Positions 1 through 6,451 of a DNA stretch of 11,046 nucleotides are shown piece by piece (the first letter of the stretch is position 1; every line of letters starts with the position of its first letter). A program made the translations under genes and the position numbers. The notes below the pieces were generated by a model, which saw only the letters and a program-made list of their open reading frames with translations, did not search any database and was not told where the DNA came from. Origin of the DNA: Ignavibacteriaceae bacterium (GTDB lineage: Bacteria; Bacteroidota; Ignavibacteria; Ignavibacteriales; Ignavibacteriaceae); assembly GCA_031292465.1 (NCBI GenBank), contig JARLHB010000105.1, positions 1 through 11,046 on the forward strand, given 5' to 3'.

Positions 1-2
1 CG

Positions 3-320
3 CTTGGCGGAACCTTAATGCAGATAGCACTGCCTTCTTTAATTATATGGTATTTTTCCAGGAATAATTATAAAACCGGCATCCAGATTTCATCCTTGTG
101 GCTCGGGCAAAACCTTATTAATATAAGCGTTTATGCTGCGGATGCCAGCGCAATGAAACTACCTTTATTAGGAGGGAACCATGTTTACCATGACTGGCAT
201 TTTATTTTAGGCCAGTTAAACATTCTTGAATATGATTCTACTGTTGGCTATATCTTTTTTGGGGCAGCAATTATTATTTTTGTTATGTCAATTTTAACAC
301 CTTTATTTATTTCAGATTGA
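3..320 (+). CDS. Integral membrane protein, C-terminal part (5' end outside window)
   Basis: The reading frame is open from the first bases (LGGTL precedes the first Met at 18), so this is most likely the tail of a longer gene and not a 100-residue protein. Visible features are a hydrophobic helix just after the LGGTL motif (MQIALPSLIIWYF), a middle stretch with WLGQNL, a polar loop with DASAMKLPLLGG and HDWHFILGQL, and a C-terminal helix (about 25 residues ending in LTPLFISD). From memory this arrangement (GGTL.Q...P, then WLGQ, then HDW..LLG.L) resembles a family of multi-pass proteins with an upstream HEAGH zinc motif of the M50-peptidase type. The zinc motif would lie before the window, so that assignment is only a suggestion. 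It ends 9 bp before the next gene, so the two are probably co-transcribed. Confidence 0.6.
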   Translation, partial: LGGTLMQIALPSLIIWYFSRNNYKTGIQISSLWLGQNLINISVYAADASAMKLPLLGGNHVYHDWHFILGQLNILEYDSTVGYIFFGAAIIIFVMSILTPLFISD

Positions 321-329
321 ATTGAAAAT

Positions 330-1115
330 ATGAATGTTTTAAAAACCGTAAGTATACTCTTAATAATTTTGGTAGTTTATTCTTCTAATCTATTCTCACA
401 GGAAGGATTGGTAAAATCTTATTACTCAAAAGATACCCTAAAATCAGAGATAAATTATTCAAATAATGTTAAACAGGGCCCTGCAAAATTTTACTATCCT
501 AACGGCAAATTACAGCAGGAGCTAAGTTATACAGATGGGAAAGTTGAAGGTGTTGTTAAAGAATATTTTGATAACGGCAATGTAAAAGAGATATATACAA
601 TCGAGGATGGCAAGCGCAACGGATCTGTATCTTTGTTTGATAAAGACGGCAAATTTGTAAAAGACATTAATTATGAGAACGGAAAACTGGTAAAAGAGGA
701 AGCAGTTGAAGAAGATACATCCGTAAAGCAGGCAGTTGTTCAAAATGAAGTAAATGTTATTACCGCCCCGCCGGTCATAGCCGAAAAAAGAAATACTAAA
801 AACCCGGATTATCTGGATTCCGCCGACGTTATGCCTGAACCGGTTGGAGGGATTAAAAATATAATCAGCAAATTAACCTATCCGGCAAGGGCTAAGGAAA
901 AGGGCATTCAGGGCATTGTAAAAATTAGGGCTTATGTAGATGAATATGGCGAGGTTACCCAGGATGAAGTAATTCTGGGTATTGGCTATGGATGCGATGA
1001 GTCTGCCAAAATCACAATTTATTATTCAAAATTTACTCCCGGCATTTTAAACGGGAAACCGGTTAAAGTTCAGGTAGTAATACCGGTTGAATTTAAACTT
1101 AGCCCGAAGCAATAA
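330..1115 (+). CDS. Secreted protein with YwqK/MORN-like repeats and TonB C-terminal domain
   Basis: The 261-residue protein has three parts. Residues 1-24 are a hydrophobic signal peptide or anchor ending in LFSQ. Residues about 26-122 hold four degenerate repeats of about 23 residues of the form YY.NGKL..E..Y.DGK..G, as in the YwqK 'antitoxin component' and MORN-type families. After a low-complexity linker, residues about 168-257 form a TonB C-terminal domain with the usual landmarks: PEPVGG, YPARAKEKGIQGIV, VDEYGEV, GCDESA, FTPG, NGKPVKV and a final IPVEFKL. In known TonB proteins this domain contacts the TonB box of outer-membrane transporters. Here the protein lacks the proline-rich spacer of classical TonB, and no ExbB/ExbD lies nearby, so energy transduction is not shown. 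It is probably periplasmic or envelope-exposed. The start ATG has only a weak A-rich leader and follows the upstream gene by 9 bp. Confidence 0.85.
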   Translation: MNVLKTVSILLIILVVYSSNLFSQEGLVKSYYSKDTLKSEINYSNNVKQGPAKFYYPNGKLQQELSYTDGKVEGVVKEYFDNGNVKEIYTIEDGKRNGSVSLFDKDGKFVKDINYENGKLVKEEAVEEDTSVKQAVVQNEVNVITAPPVIAEKRNTKNPDYLDSADVMPEPVGGIKNIISKLTYPARAKEKGIQGIVKIRAYVDEYGEVTQDEVILGIGYGCDESAKITIYYSKFTPGILNGKPVKVQVVIPVEFKLSPKQ

Positions 1116-1171
1116 TATGCTATTGCTGAAAGTTTGCCTGTAATATTATTAAGGATTTCTTAATAGAAAAA

Positions 1172-2311
1172 TTAGGATTTATTGCCGAATCTTAGAGCTT
1201 TCAAAGCACCAGTTAATTCTTCGTTATTTTTATCAATCGTAACATTGTAGTTTGTAAACTCCCGCCTAAGCGGGTATTCTTTCCGCAGCGTATCAAAATA
1301 GTTAGAAATTTCGCTTTCGGGCATAGTAATCAATTCTTTCATCCTGCCGTCATCTTCTTCAATACTGTACGCTGAATGAATAATGTTATTCAAAATCTGC
1401 TCATAGCTGCCTGTTATATTTGAAACAATATCAGGGCTTTTAACTTTAGGCAGTGATGGTTTCCAAACTGGCTGAATGCCTAAATAATTACAGAAAGCAT
1501 TATAAATAATAACCGTACCATTAACTTTTCCTTCAAGGGAATATCCGGCTATATGCGGCGAGCCGATTTTAACTCTTTTCAAAAGTTTTGTATTTATCCC
1601 GGGTTCATTTTCCCAAACATCAAGGACAACATTTAGGCTTTTTCTGTCAATGGTTTCAATAAGTTCTGTATTCTCAACAACCTGGCCGCGGGAAGCATTT
1701 ATAAAAATTGTGTTGTCATTTAATTTAGCCAGATTTGAATGATTAAAAAGATGAACGGTTTTGTCTATACCTGTTTTAATAAACGGTACATGCAGAGTAA
1801 TAATATCACATTTGTAAATATCATCTAATGGAACAAAGTCTTTTGCACTGTATTGACGTTGTAACGGGGGATCATTCTTAAAAACCCTCATACCAAGAAT
1901 TCCTGCAATCTTTGCTATGCGGCTGCCGATATTGCCTATTCCGACAATCCCGATAGACATCCCTTTTATAGAAAGATTTTCTTCGCTTAACAATTTAAAA
2001 ATGGAAGAGAAAACATATTCAGTAACTGCGTCCGCATTGCATCCTTTTGCATCGGAAAAACAAATCCCATTTGATTGTAAATATTCAAGGTCAATATGGT
2101 CTGTACCGATTGTTGCTGTACCTACAAATTTTACCGGCGTATCTTGTAATAAAATTTTATCTACTTTTGTAATTGAACGGACTATTAATGCATCTGCATT
2201 CTTTAATATTTGGTTTGTAATTTTTCTGCCATGGCAAATAATTACTTTCCCCAGGCTTGAAAATGCTTCTTCTGCATACGATATATTTTCGTCAATAACT
2301 ATATTCATCAT
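1172..2311 (-). CDS. pdxB: Erythronate-4-phosphate dehydrogenase
   Basis: PdxB oxidises 4-phospho-D-erythronate to 2-oxo-3-hydroxy-4-phosphobutanoate, the second step of the DXP-dependent route to pyridoxal 5'-phosphate, in the cytoplasm. The 379 residues match the family length (about 378) and show the whole fold. The N-terminus reads DENISYAEEAF; KFVGTATIGTDHID and the CNADAVTEYVFSS segment follow. The NAD-binding GIVGIGNIGSRIA loop (about 121-133) comes next, then the D-isomer 2-hydroxyacid dehydrogenase catalytic trio: Arg208 in SRGQVV, Glu236 in WENEP and His253 in SPHIAGYSLEGK. The last motif is diagnostic of PdxB rather than SerA or other relatives. The C-terminal 90 or so residues form the PdxB dimerisation domain. 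The start is a tandem ATGATG; the second Met (2308) matches family N-termini equally well. It converges with the TonB-domain gene across 56 bp. Confidence 0.95.
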   Translation of the reverse strand: MMNIVIDENISYAEEAFSSLGKVIICHGRKITNQILKNADALIVRSITKVDKILLQDTPVKFVGTATIGTDHIDLEYLQSNGICFSDAKGCNADAVTEYVFSSIFKLLSEENLSIKGMSIGIVGIGNIGSRIAKIAGILGMRVFKNDPPLQRQYSAKDFVPLDDIYKCDIITLHVPFIKTGIDKTVHLFNHSNLAKLNDNTIFINASRGQVVENTELIETIDRKSLNVVLDVWENEPGINTKLLKRVKIGSPHIAGYSLEGKVNGTVIIYNAFCNYLGIQPVWKPSLPKVKSPDIVSNITGSYEQILNNIIHSAYSIEEDDGRMKELITMPESEISNYFDTLRKEYPLRREFTNYNVTIDKNNEELTGALKALRFGNKS

Positions 2312-2347
2312 GTTACTTTAATTGTAAAATTAAAAAATGTAATTTAT

Positions 2348-2455
2348 TCAATTTAAATATGATTTTAAAAATTTAAACAATATTATTCCCGTCCCGGATT
2401 GTAAATATGCTATGTGATGTCCACCATTAGGAATATCAACCCGATTTCCCGTCAT
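2348..2455 (-). pseudogene. 35-codon remnant, possibly the C-terminus of an alpha/beta hydrolase
   Basis: On the minus strand an ATG at 2455 opens a frame of 35 codons ending in TGA at 2348-2350. Its product contains VDIPNGGHHIAY, then a short linker and the ending LFKFLKSYLN. The pattern hydrophobic-IP-x-GGH-x-x, followed by an amphipathic helix ending in FL, is what the last 30-40 residues of many alpha/beta hydrolases look like, where the His is the catalytic histidine. The same frame upstream (higher coordinates) meets a TAA after a few codons, with no nucleophile elbow or other hydrolase part visible. I therefore read it as the decayed 3' end of a gene lost when the neighbouring sugar cassette arrived or rearranged. 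It could also be a chance frame or a short leader peptide for pdxB, 36 bp downstream. Family assignment is inference from one motif. Confidence 0.35.
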
Positions 2456-2558
2456 CTTTTAAGTGCCGTTTTCAATAATATAAGTCACATAGTTCTAATT
2501 CTATTAAAGCTATGAATTTATTATATTACAACATTTTATAAATAACTTTAAGTGAAAT

Positions 2559-3422
2559 ATGAAAGGTATTATTCTTGCCGGCGGATCAGGTTCAAGACTT
2601 TTCCCGATTACAAAAGTCTATAGTAAACAATTAGCTATGATCTATGATAAGCCCTTAATTTATTACCCGCTTTCGGTTTTAATGCTTGGGGGAATAAAAG
2701 AAATCCTCATAATATCAAATAAGTAAACAATTCCTTTATATATGCAATTATTTGGGAACGGCTCACATATTGGATTAACAATTCAATATGCTTTACAGGA
2801 AGCGCCAAGAGGCATTGCCGAATCATTTATTATCGGAGAGAAATTTATAAATGGCGATGATGTGGCACTGGTACTTGGTGATAATATTTTTCACGGTTCG
2901 CTTAAATTCTTTTATGAAGGTATTAAAAAGAATAAAGGTGCAACAATATTCGGTTACCAGGTGAATGATCCGCAAAGATACGGCATAGTTGAATTTGATA
3001 AAGAGGGCACAGCCATATCGATTGAAGAGAAACCTGAATTTCCGAAATCAAACTTTGCGGTTCCCGGCGTTTACATATATAACAACGAAGTTGTTGAAAT
3101 ATCTAAAAATTTAAAACCTTCTGCACGTGGGGAACTTGAAATAACGGACGTTAACAGGGAATACCTAGAAAAAGGTAATCTTAAAGTTGAAAAAATCGGC
3201 AGAGGAATTGCATGGCTTGACACCGGGACTCCGGAGGCATTGTTACAGGCATCTAACTTCTTTGGAGTTATAGAGCAAAGGCAGGGGCTTAAAGTCGGCT
3301 GTATTGAAGAAATTGCATTTCGTATGGGATTTATAAATCGCAGCAGCTTAGAGCAACTTGTAAATTCTTTCCCTAAATGCTCATACAGGGAGTATCTGGA
3401 AAGAGTATTGCAGGAATCTTAA
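2559..3422 (+). pseudogene. rmlA: Glucose-1-phosphate thymidylyltransferase, interrupted by one in-frame TAA
   Basis: RmlA joins glucose 1-phosphate and dTTP to give dTDP-glucose, the entry step to dTDP-rhamnose and related sugars. From ATG 2559 the frame gives 55 residues with the nucleotide-binding signature (MKGIILAGGSGSRLFPITK), the SKQL segment and YDKPLIYYPLS. It then hits TAA at 2724-2726. The same frame continues at once with T-I-P-L-Y-M-Q-L-F-G-N-G-S and runs to 3422 with every later landmark: LVLGDNIFHG, QRYGIVEF, EEKPEFPKSN, PGVYIY, ARGELEITDVN, WLDTGT. Total length (287 codons before the final stop) is normal for the family. Only one base change is needed to restore it, since family members have an acidic or Gln codon near this point. 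A restart at ATG 2742 would make a 226-residue protein without the nucleotide-binding loop, so no active enzyme is expected unless there is readthrough or a sequencing error. The gene lies 22 bp before rmlC. Confidence 0.88.
2722..2732. repeat. 11-bp direct repeat at the premature stop of rmlA
   Basis: The string AGTAAACAATT occurs at 2622-2632, where it encodes SKQL in frame, and again at 2722-2732, exactly 100 bp later. There it lies in a different phase and contains the premature TAA. Both copies are visible directly. Whether the match is chance in AT-rich DNA or the result of template switching or mis-assembly cannot be told from the sequence. Confidence 0.6.
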
Positions 3423-3444
3423 TTATTTTATTAAAACTTTTTGA

Positions 3445-4008
3445 ATGGGAAAAATGGAAATAGAAAAAACACCTATTGAGGGATTATTAGTTATTCATCC
3501 GAATGTTTTTAATGACGAGCGCGGATATTTTTATGAATCGTACTGTTTAAATAAATATATAGAACTTGGAGTCGATTCAAATTTTGTTCAGGATAATGTT
3601 TCAAAATCGGTAAAAGGAGTAACACGGGGCCTGCATTATCAGGTCGGTTCCAACGCACAGGCAAAACTTTGCCATGTCCTAAAAGGAAAAGTCCTTGATG
3701 TAGCGGTTGATTTGCGTTTTGGCTCACCTACCTTTGGAGAATATTTCCCTGTTGAACTGTCGGATGAAAATCATTTACAATTTTATATCCCCGTGGGCTT
3801 TGCTCATGGCTTTTCAGTATTGTCTGAAGAAGTAATATTTCATTATAAATGTTCAAAATATTACAGCAAACCGGATGAAAGAGCAATAATTTATAATGAT
3901 CCTGAACTTAATATAGTTTGGAAAACGGTAAATCCGATTGTTTCTGAAAAAGATAAACTGGCAAAATCATTTAGAGATATTGAAAAAGATTTTATTTACG
4001 GTGCTTAA
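3445..4008 (+). CDS. rmlC: dTDP-4-dehydrorhamnose 3,5-epimerase
   Basis: RmlC epimerises C3 and C5 of dTDP-4-keto-6-deoxy-D-glucose to give the L-rhamnose precursor. The 187-residue product is the usual length and is a single cupin domain: TPIEGLLVI at the start, FNDERGYFYESY, and VTRGLHYQ with catalytic His64. Lys74 in QAKLCHVLKGKVLDVAVDLR, FYIPVGFAHGF and the YKCSKYYSKPDERAIIYNDP segment with the active-site tyrosines follow, and Asp170 lies in VSEKDK. With all these residues it is a true RmlC and not one of the shorter 3,4-ketoisomerase relatives (FdtA type). The ATG at 3445 is 22 bp after rmlA; ATG 3454 would also fit family N-termini, and neither has a good Shine-Dalgarno site. It probably shares a transcript with rmlA. 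With RmlA broken and RmlB and RmlD absent here, its pathway must be completed from elsewhere in the genome. Confidence 0.95.
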   Translation: MGKMEIEKTPIEGLLVIHPNVFNDERGYFYESYCLNKYIELGVDSNFVQDNVSKSVKGVTRGLHYQVGSNAQAKLCHVLKGKVLDVAVDLRFGSPTFGEYFPVELSDENHLQFYIPVGFAHGFSVLSEEVIFHYKCSKYYSKPDERAIIYNDPELNIVWKTVNPIVSEKDKLAKSFRDIEKDFIYGA

Positions 4009-4048
4009 GACCATTAAGTAAAAAGTATTTTAGGTGCTTATAACATAC

Positions 4049-4063
4049 ACTTATTGTATAAGT
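4049..4063. repeat. Small perfect inverted repeat downstream of rmlC
   Basis: ACTTAT-TGT-ATAAGT forms a perfect 6-bp stem with a 3-base loop, 40 bp after the rmlC stop and about 100 bp before the aminotransferase gene. It is AT-only apart from one C-G pair per arm and is not followed by a T-run, so it is unlikely to be an efficient terminator. It could be an operator half-site pair. The 152-bp gap it sits in shows no coding frame that I can recognise. Confidence 0.3.
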
Positions 4064-4150
4064 ATTGTTCCATGTAGAAATATTTAGGGATAGCCGTCTA
4101 TAACCTTTAAATCTCTATCAGTTCTTTGTAATTTTAATTATAAATTTTTT

Positions 4151-4154
4151 GGAG
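4151..4154 (+). promoter_or_regulatory. Shine-Dalgarno site that fixes the aminotransferase start
   Basis: GGAG lies 6 bases before ATG 4161, ideal spacing. It begins right after the TTG at 4149, so a start at that TTG would leave the ribosome site inside the coding region. One of the few clear Shine-Dalgarno sites in the window. Confidence 0.65.
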
Positions 4155-4160
4155 ATTAAT

Positions 4161-5354
4161 ATGAGAGTACCCCTGCTTGATCTCAAACCTCAATATAAGT
4201 TACTGAAAAAAGATCTTGATGAGGCGCTTATCCGGGTTGCCGAATCACAGTATTTTATTCTGGGAGCAGAGGTTGAAAAAATGGAGCAGGCATTCTGCCA
4301 ATACTTAAAGTGCAATTATGCACTTGGTGTTTCTTCCGGTACCGACGCATTATTGATTGCTTTGATGGCATTAGATATTAAACCCGGAGATGAGGTTATA
4401 GTTCCCGCATATTCATTCTTTGCTACCGCCGGTGTTGTTTCCCGGCTGCACGCTGTTCCTGTTTTTGCAGATATTGATCCGGTAACGTTTAATATTGATC
4501 CTGACGAGATCAGGAGAAAAATAACCAGGAAGACAAAAGCAATTATTCCCGTCCACTTATATGGGCAAAGTGCGGCTATGGATGAGATAATGGAAATTGC
4601 AAAATCAAAAAAAATAAAAGTAATAGAAGATGCAGCGCAGGCTATTGGCGCGCAGTTTAAAGATGAGCGGCCGGTTGGCACTATCGGTGATATCGGATGC
4701 TTTTCGTTTTTCCCATCTAAGAATCTTGGCTGTTTTGGAGATGGCGGACTTGTAGTTACAAATGATCAGGAATTAGCTGAAAAGCTAAAGATATTACGCG
4801 TTCATGGTGCAGAACCAAAGTATTATCATAAAATAGTCGGCGGTAATTTCAGGCTTGATGCAATTCAGGCTGCTGTAATAAATGTTAAACTTCCGTTCCT
4901 CGGTAAATGGTCTGAAAAGCGAAGAAGGAATGCCGAGACATATAATAAACTGTTTGTTAAAGCAAGGCTTTCAGATGGCCCGGGGCGTATTTCTTTTGAT
5001 AACAGGAATCCGGTATTAATTCCAAAAGCTATTTATAAACCGGAAAAAGGCCCGCAGCCAGGTGAAGTACAGCGGATGGTTAATTATCATATATATAATC
5101 AGTACATAATACGTGTTGCAAAAAGGGATGAACTAAGGCAGTTTCTTACTGATAATAATATCGGGACTGAAATTTATTATCCCTTACCATTTCATGTGCA
5201 GGAGTGTTTTTTGAACCTTGGATATAAGCTGGGAGATTTCCCGTATGCGGAAGAAGCAGCCAACTCTTCAATTGCGCTTCCCATTTATCCCGAACTTGGT
5301 AAAGAACAAATGGAATACGTTGTGAATAAGATTAAAGAATTTTTTGAAAAATAA
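4161..5354 (+). CDS. DegT/DnrJ/EryC1/StrS-family sugar aminotransferase
   Basis: This is a PLP-dependent aminotransferase that transfers an amino group, usually from glutamate, to a keto-sugar nucleotide. Translation probably starts at ATG 4161, which has a good GGAG site at 4151-4154; an in-frame TTG at 4149 lies against that site and is a poor start. The 397-residue product begins VPLLDLKPQY and has GVSSGTDAL (cofactor phosphate region, about 57-64), EVIVPAYSFFATA, FADIDPVTFNID, IIPVHLYGQ, EDAAQAIGA with Asp157 for the pyridine nitrogen, and SFFPSKNLGCFGDGG with Lys187 as the Schiff-base lysine. The C-terminal part has NFRLDAIQAA, HIYNQYIIR, GTEIYYPLPFHVQECF and ALPIYPEL. A stretch of about 30 residues (273-305) before HIYNQY looks longer than in WbpE-like relatives. 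The exact substrate (dTDP-, UDP- or GDP-keto-sugar) cannot be read from sequence. Fcl follows after 16 bp. Confidence 0.9.
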   Translation: MRVPLLDLKPQYKLLKKDLDEALIRVAESQYFILGAEVEKMEQAFCQYLKCNYALGVSSGTDALLIALMALDIKPGDEVIVPAYSFFATAGVVSRLHAVPVFADIDPVTFNIDPDEIRRKITRKTKAIIPVHLYGQSAAMDEIMEIAKSKKIKVIEDAAQAIGAQFKDERPVGTIGDIGCFSFFPSKNLGCFGDGGLVVTNDQELAEKLKILRVHGAEPKYYHKIVGGNFRLDAIQAAVINVKLPFLGKWSEKRRRNAETYNKLFVKARLSDGPGRISFDNRNPVLIPKAIYKPEKGPQPGEVQRMVNYHIYNQYIIRVAKRDELRQFLTDNNIGTEIYYPLPFHVQECFLNLGYKLGDFPYAEEAANSSIALPIYPELGKEQMEYVVNKIKEFFEK

Positions 5355-5370
5355 GATAAAAGAAACAATT

Positions 5371-6345
5371 ATGTCAGACAGTAAAAATTATAAAGAAAAG
5401 AAAATATACATTGCAGGCCACCGGGGTATGGTAGGCTCCGCAATTCAAAGATGTTTAGAAAATAGTAATTATCGAAATTTAATTCTTCGCACATCTTCGG
5501 AATTGAATTTAATTCAGCAAACTGATGTTGAAAGTTTTTTCAAATCAGAGAAACCGGAAATTGTTATTGTTGCCGCCGCTAAGGTAGGCGGAATAATGGC
5601 AAATAGTAAATACAGGGCGGATTTTATTTACGATAATATAATGATTGAATCAAATATTATTCATTCGGCGCATGAAACCGGCGTTGAAAAATTAATATTT
5701 CTCGGGAGCTCATGTATTTATCCAAAGCTTGCACCCCAGCCAATAAAAGAAGAATACTTATTAACGGATTCTCTTGAATTTACAAATGAACCTTATGCAA
5801 TAGCGAAAATATCGGGGATAAAATTATGTGAAAATTATTACCGCCAGTATGGCGATAATTATTTTTCTGCGATGCCTACGAATCTTTATGGTCAGAATGA
5901 TAATTTTAATCTTGAAACATCACATGTACTGCCAGCATTAATTAGAAAGTTTCATGAGGCTAAGAATAACGGGCATTCCGATGTAACAATTTGGGGAACA
6001 GGCACTCCGAAACGTGAATTTCTGTGCGTTGATGATCTGGCTGAAGCGATTGTGTTTTTATTAGAAAAAGTTGAAGCTGAAGATATTTATGGTAAAGGGA
6101 TTTCTCAAATAAATATAGGATCGGGCGTTGATCTGACAATAGGTGAATTAGCGCAGCTTGTGGCCGATGTTGTCGGGTTTAAGGGAAAAATAGTATATGA
6201 TAACTCAAAGCCTGACGGCACTCCAAGAAAGCTGATGGATGTATCAAGAATTAATAATCTTGGATGGAAGTATAAAACTTCATTAAAAGAAGGTGTAGAA
6301 AAGACATACGCCTGGTTTAACAGCCATAAGGTTGAAAAACTTTAG
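5371..6345 (+). CDS. fcl: GDP-L-fucose synthase
   Basis: Fcl (WcaG) is the NADPH-dependent 3,5-epimerase/4-reductase that turns GDP-4-keto-6-deoxy-D-mannose into GDP-L-fucose. From ATG 5371 the protein has 324 residues, close to the family's 310-325. It is a short-chain dehydrogenase of the extended type: the nucleotide loop AGHRGMVGSA (G16, G19, G22), VVAAAKVGGI, NIMIESNIIHSA, and LGSSCIYPKLAPQPIKEE. The catalytic residues known from the E. coli enzyme are all in register at an offset of six: Ser113, Cys115, Tyr142, Lys146 (YAIAK) and His185 (SHVLPALIRKFHEA). WGTGTPKREFL is the usual substrate-binding segment. A TTG at 5344 is in frame but would overlap the preceding gene by 11 bp; the ATG is preferred although its leader is only A-rich. 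The gene lies 16 bp after the aminotransferase and before gmd, the reverse of the common gmd-fcl order. Confidence 0.95.
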   Translation: MSDSKNYKEKKIYIAGHRGMVGSAIQRCLENSNYRNLILRTSSELNLIQQTDVESFFKSEKPEIVIVAAAKVGGIMANSKYRADFIYDNIMIESNIIHSAHETGVEKLIFLGSSCIYPKLAPQPIKEEYLLTDSLEFTNEPYAIAKISGIKLCENYYRQYGDNYFSAMPTNLYGQNDNFNLETSHVLPALIRKFHEAKNNGHSDVTIWGTGTPKREFLCVDDLAEAIVFLLEKVEAEDIYGKGISQINIGSGVDLTIGELAQLVADVVGFKGKIVYDNSKPDGTPRKLMDVSRINNLGWKYKTSLKEGVEKTYAWFNSHKVEKL

Positions 6346-6390
6346 TTTTTTTTGTTAAAGCAATATTTAATGAATTTAACTTATATTTTA

Positions 6391-6405
6391 TATAATCTAT
6401 ATTTG
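6391..6405 (+). promoter_or_regulatory. Possible promoter -10/-7 element upstream of gmd
   Basis: The 106-bp gap between fcl and gmd contains TATAAT at 6391-6396 and, overlapping its end, TATATTTG at 6398-6405, which fits the TAnnTTTG -7 element known from Bacteroidota. No convincing -35 (TTGACA-like) or -33 (TTTG) partner is found at the right distance, so this is a weak candidate. The gap is otherwise very AT-rich and has no reading frame of note. Confidence 0.3.
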
Positions 6406-6451
6406 AAAAACAGTTTGCGAATTTTAATTTAATATTGAAAATGGAGAGTTA

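Noticed and set aside
1111..1150. AATAATAT...ATATTATT inverted repeat between the convergent TonB-domain gene and pdxB, as a terminator
   Set aside because: The stem is AT-only, the loop is 24 bases, and there is no T-run after it.
1917..2321. 134-codon plus-strand frame opposite pdxB
   Set aside because: It lies wholly on the antisense of a well-supported gene and its product resembles no protein.
2742..3422. A separate 226-residue nucleotidyltransferase starting at ATG 2742
   Set aside because: It lacks the nucleotide-binding loop present in the same frame upstream, so it is the tail of the interrupted rmlA.
4149..4160. TTG start for the aminotransferase four codons upstream of ATG 4161
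   Set aside because: It abuts the GGAG ribosome site that serves the ATG, and family proteins begin with the (M)xVPLLDL stretch.
5344..5370. TTG start for fcl overlapping the aminotransferase by 11 bp
   Set aside because: It would add nine residues beyond an already long N-terminus; ATG 5371 gives a normal family length.
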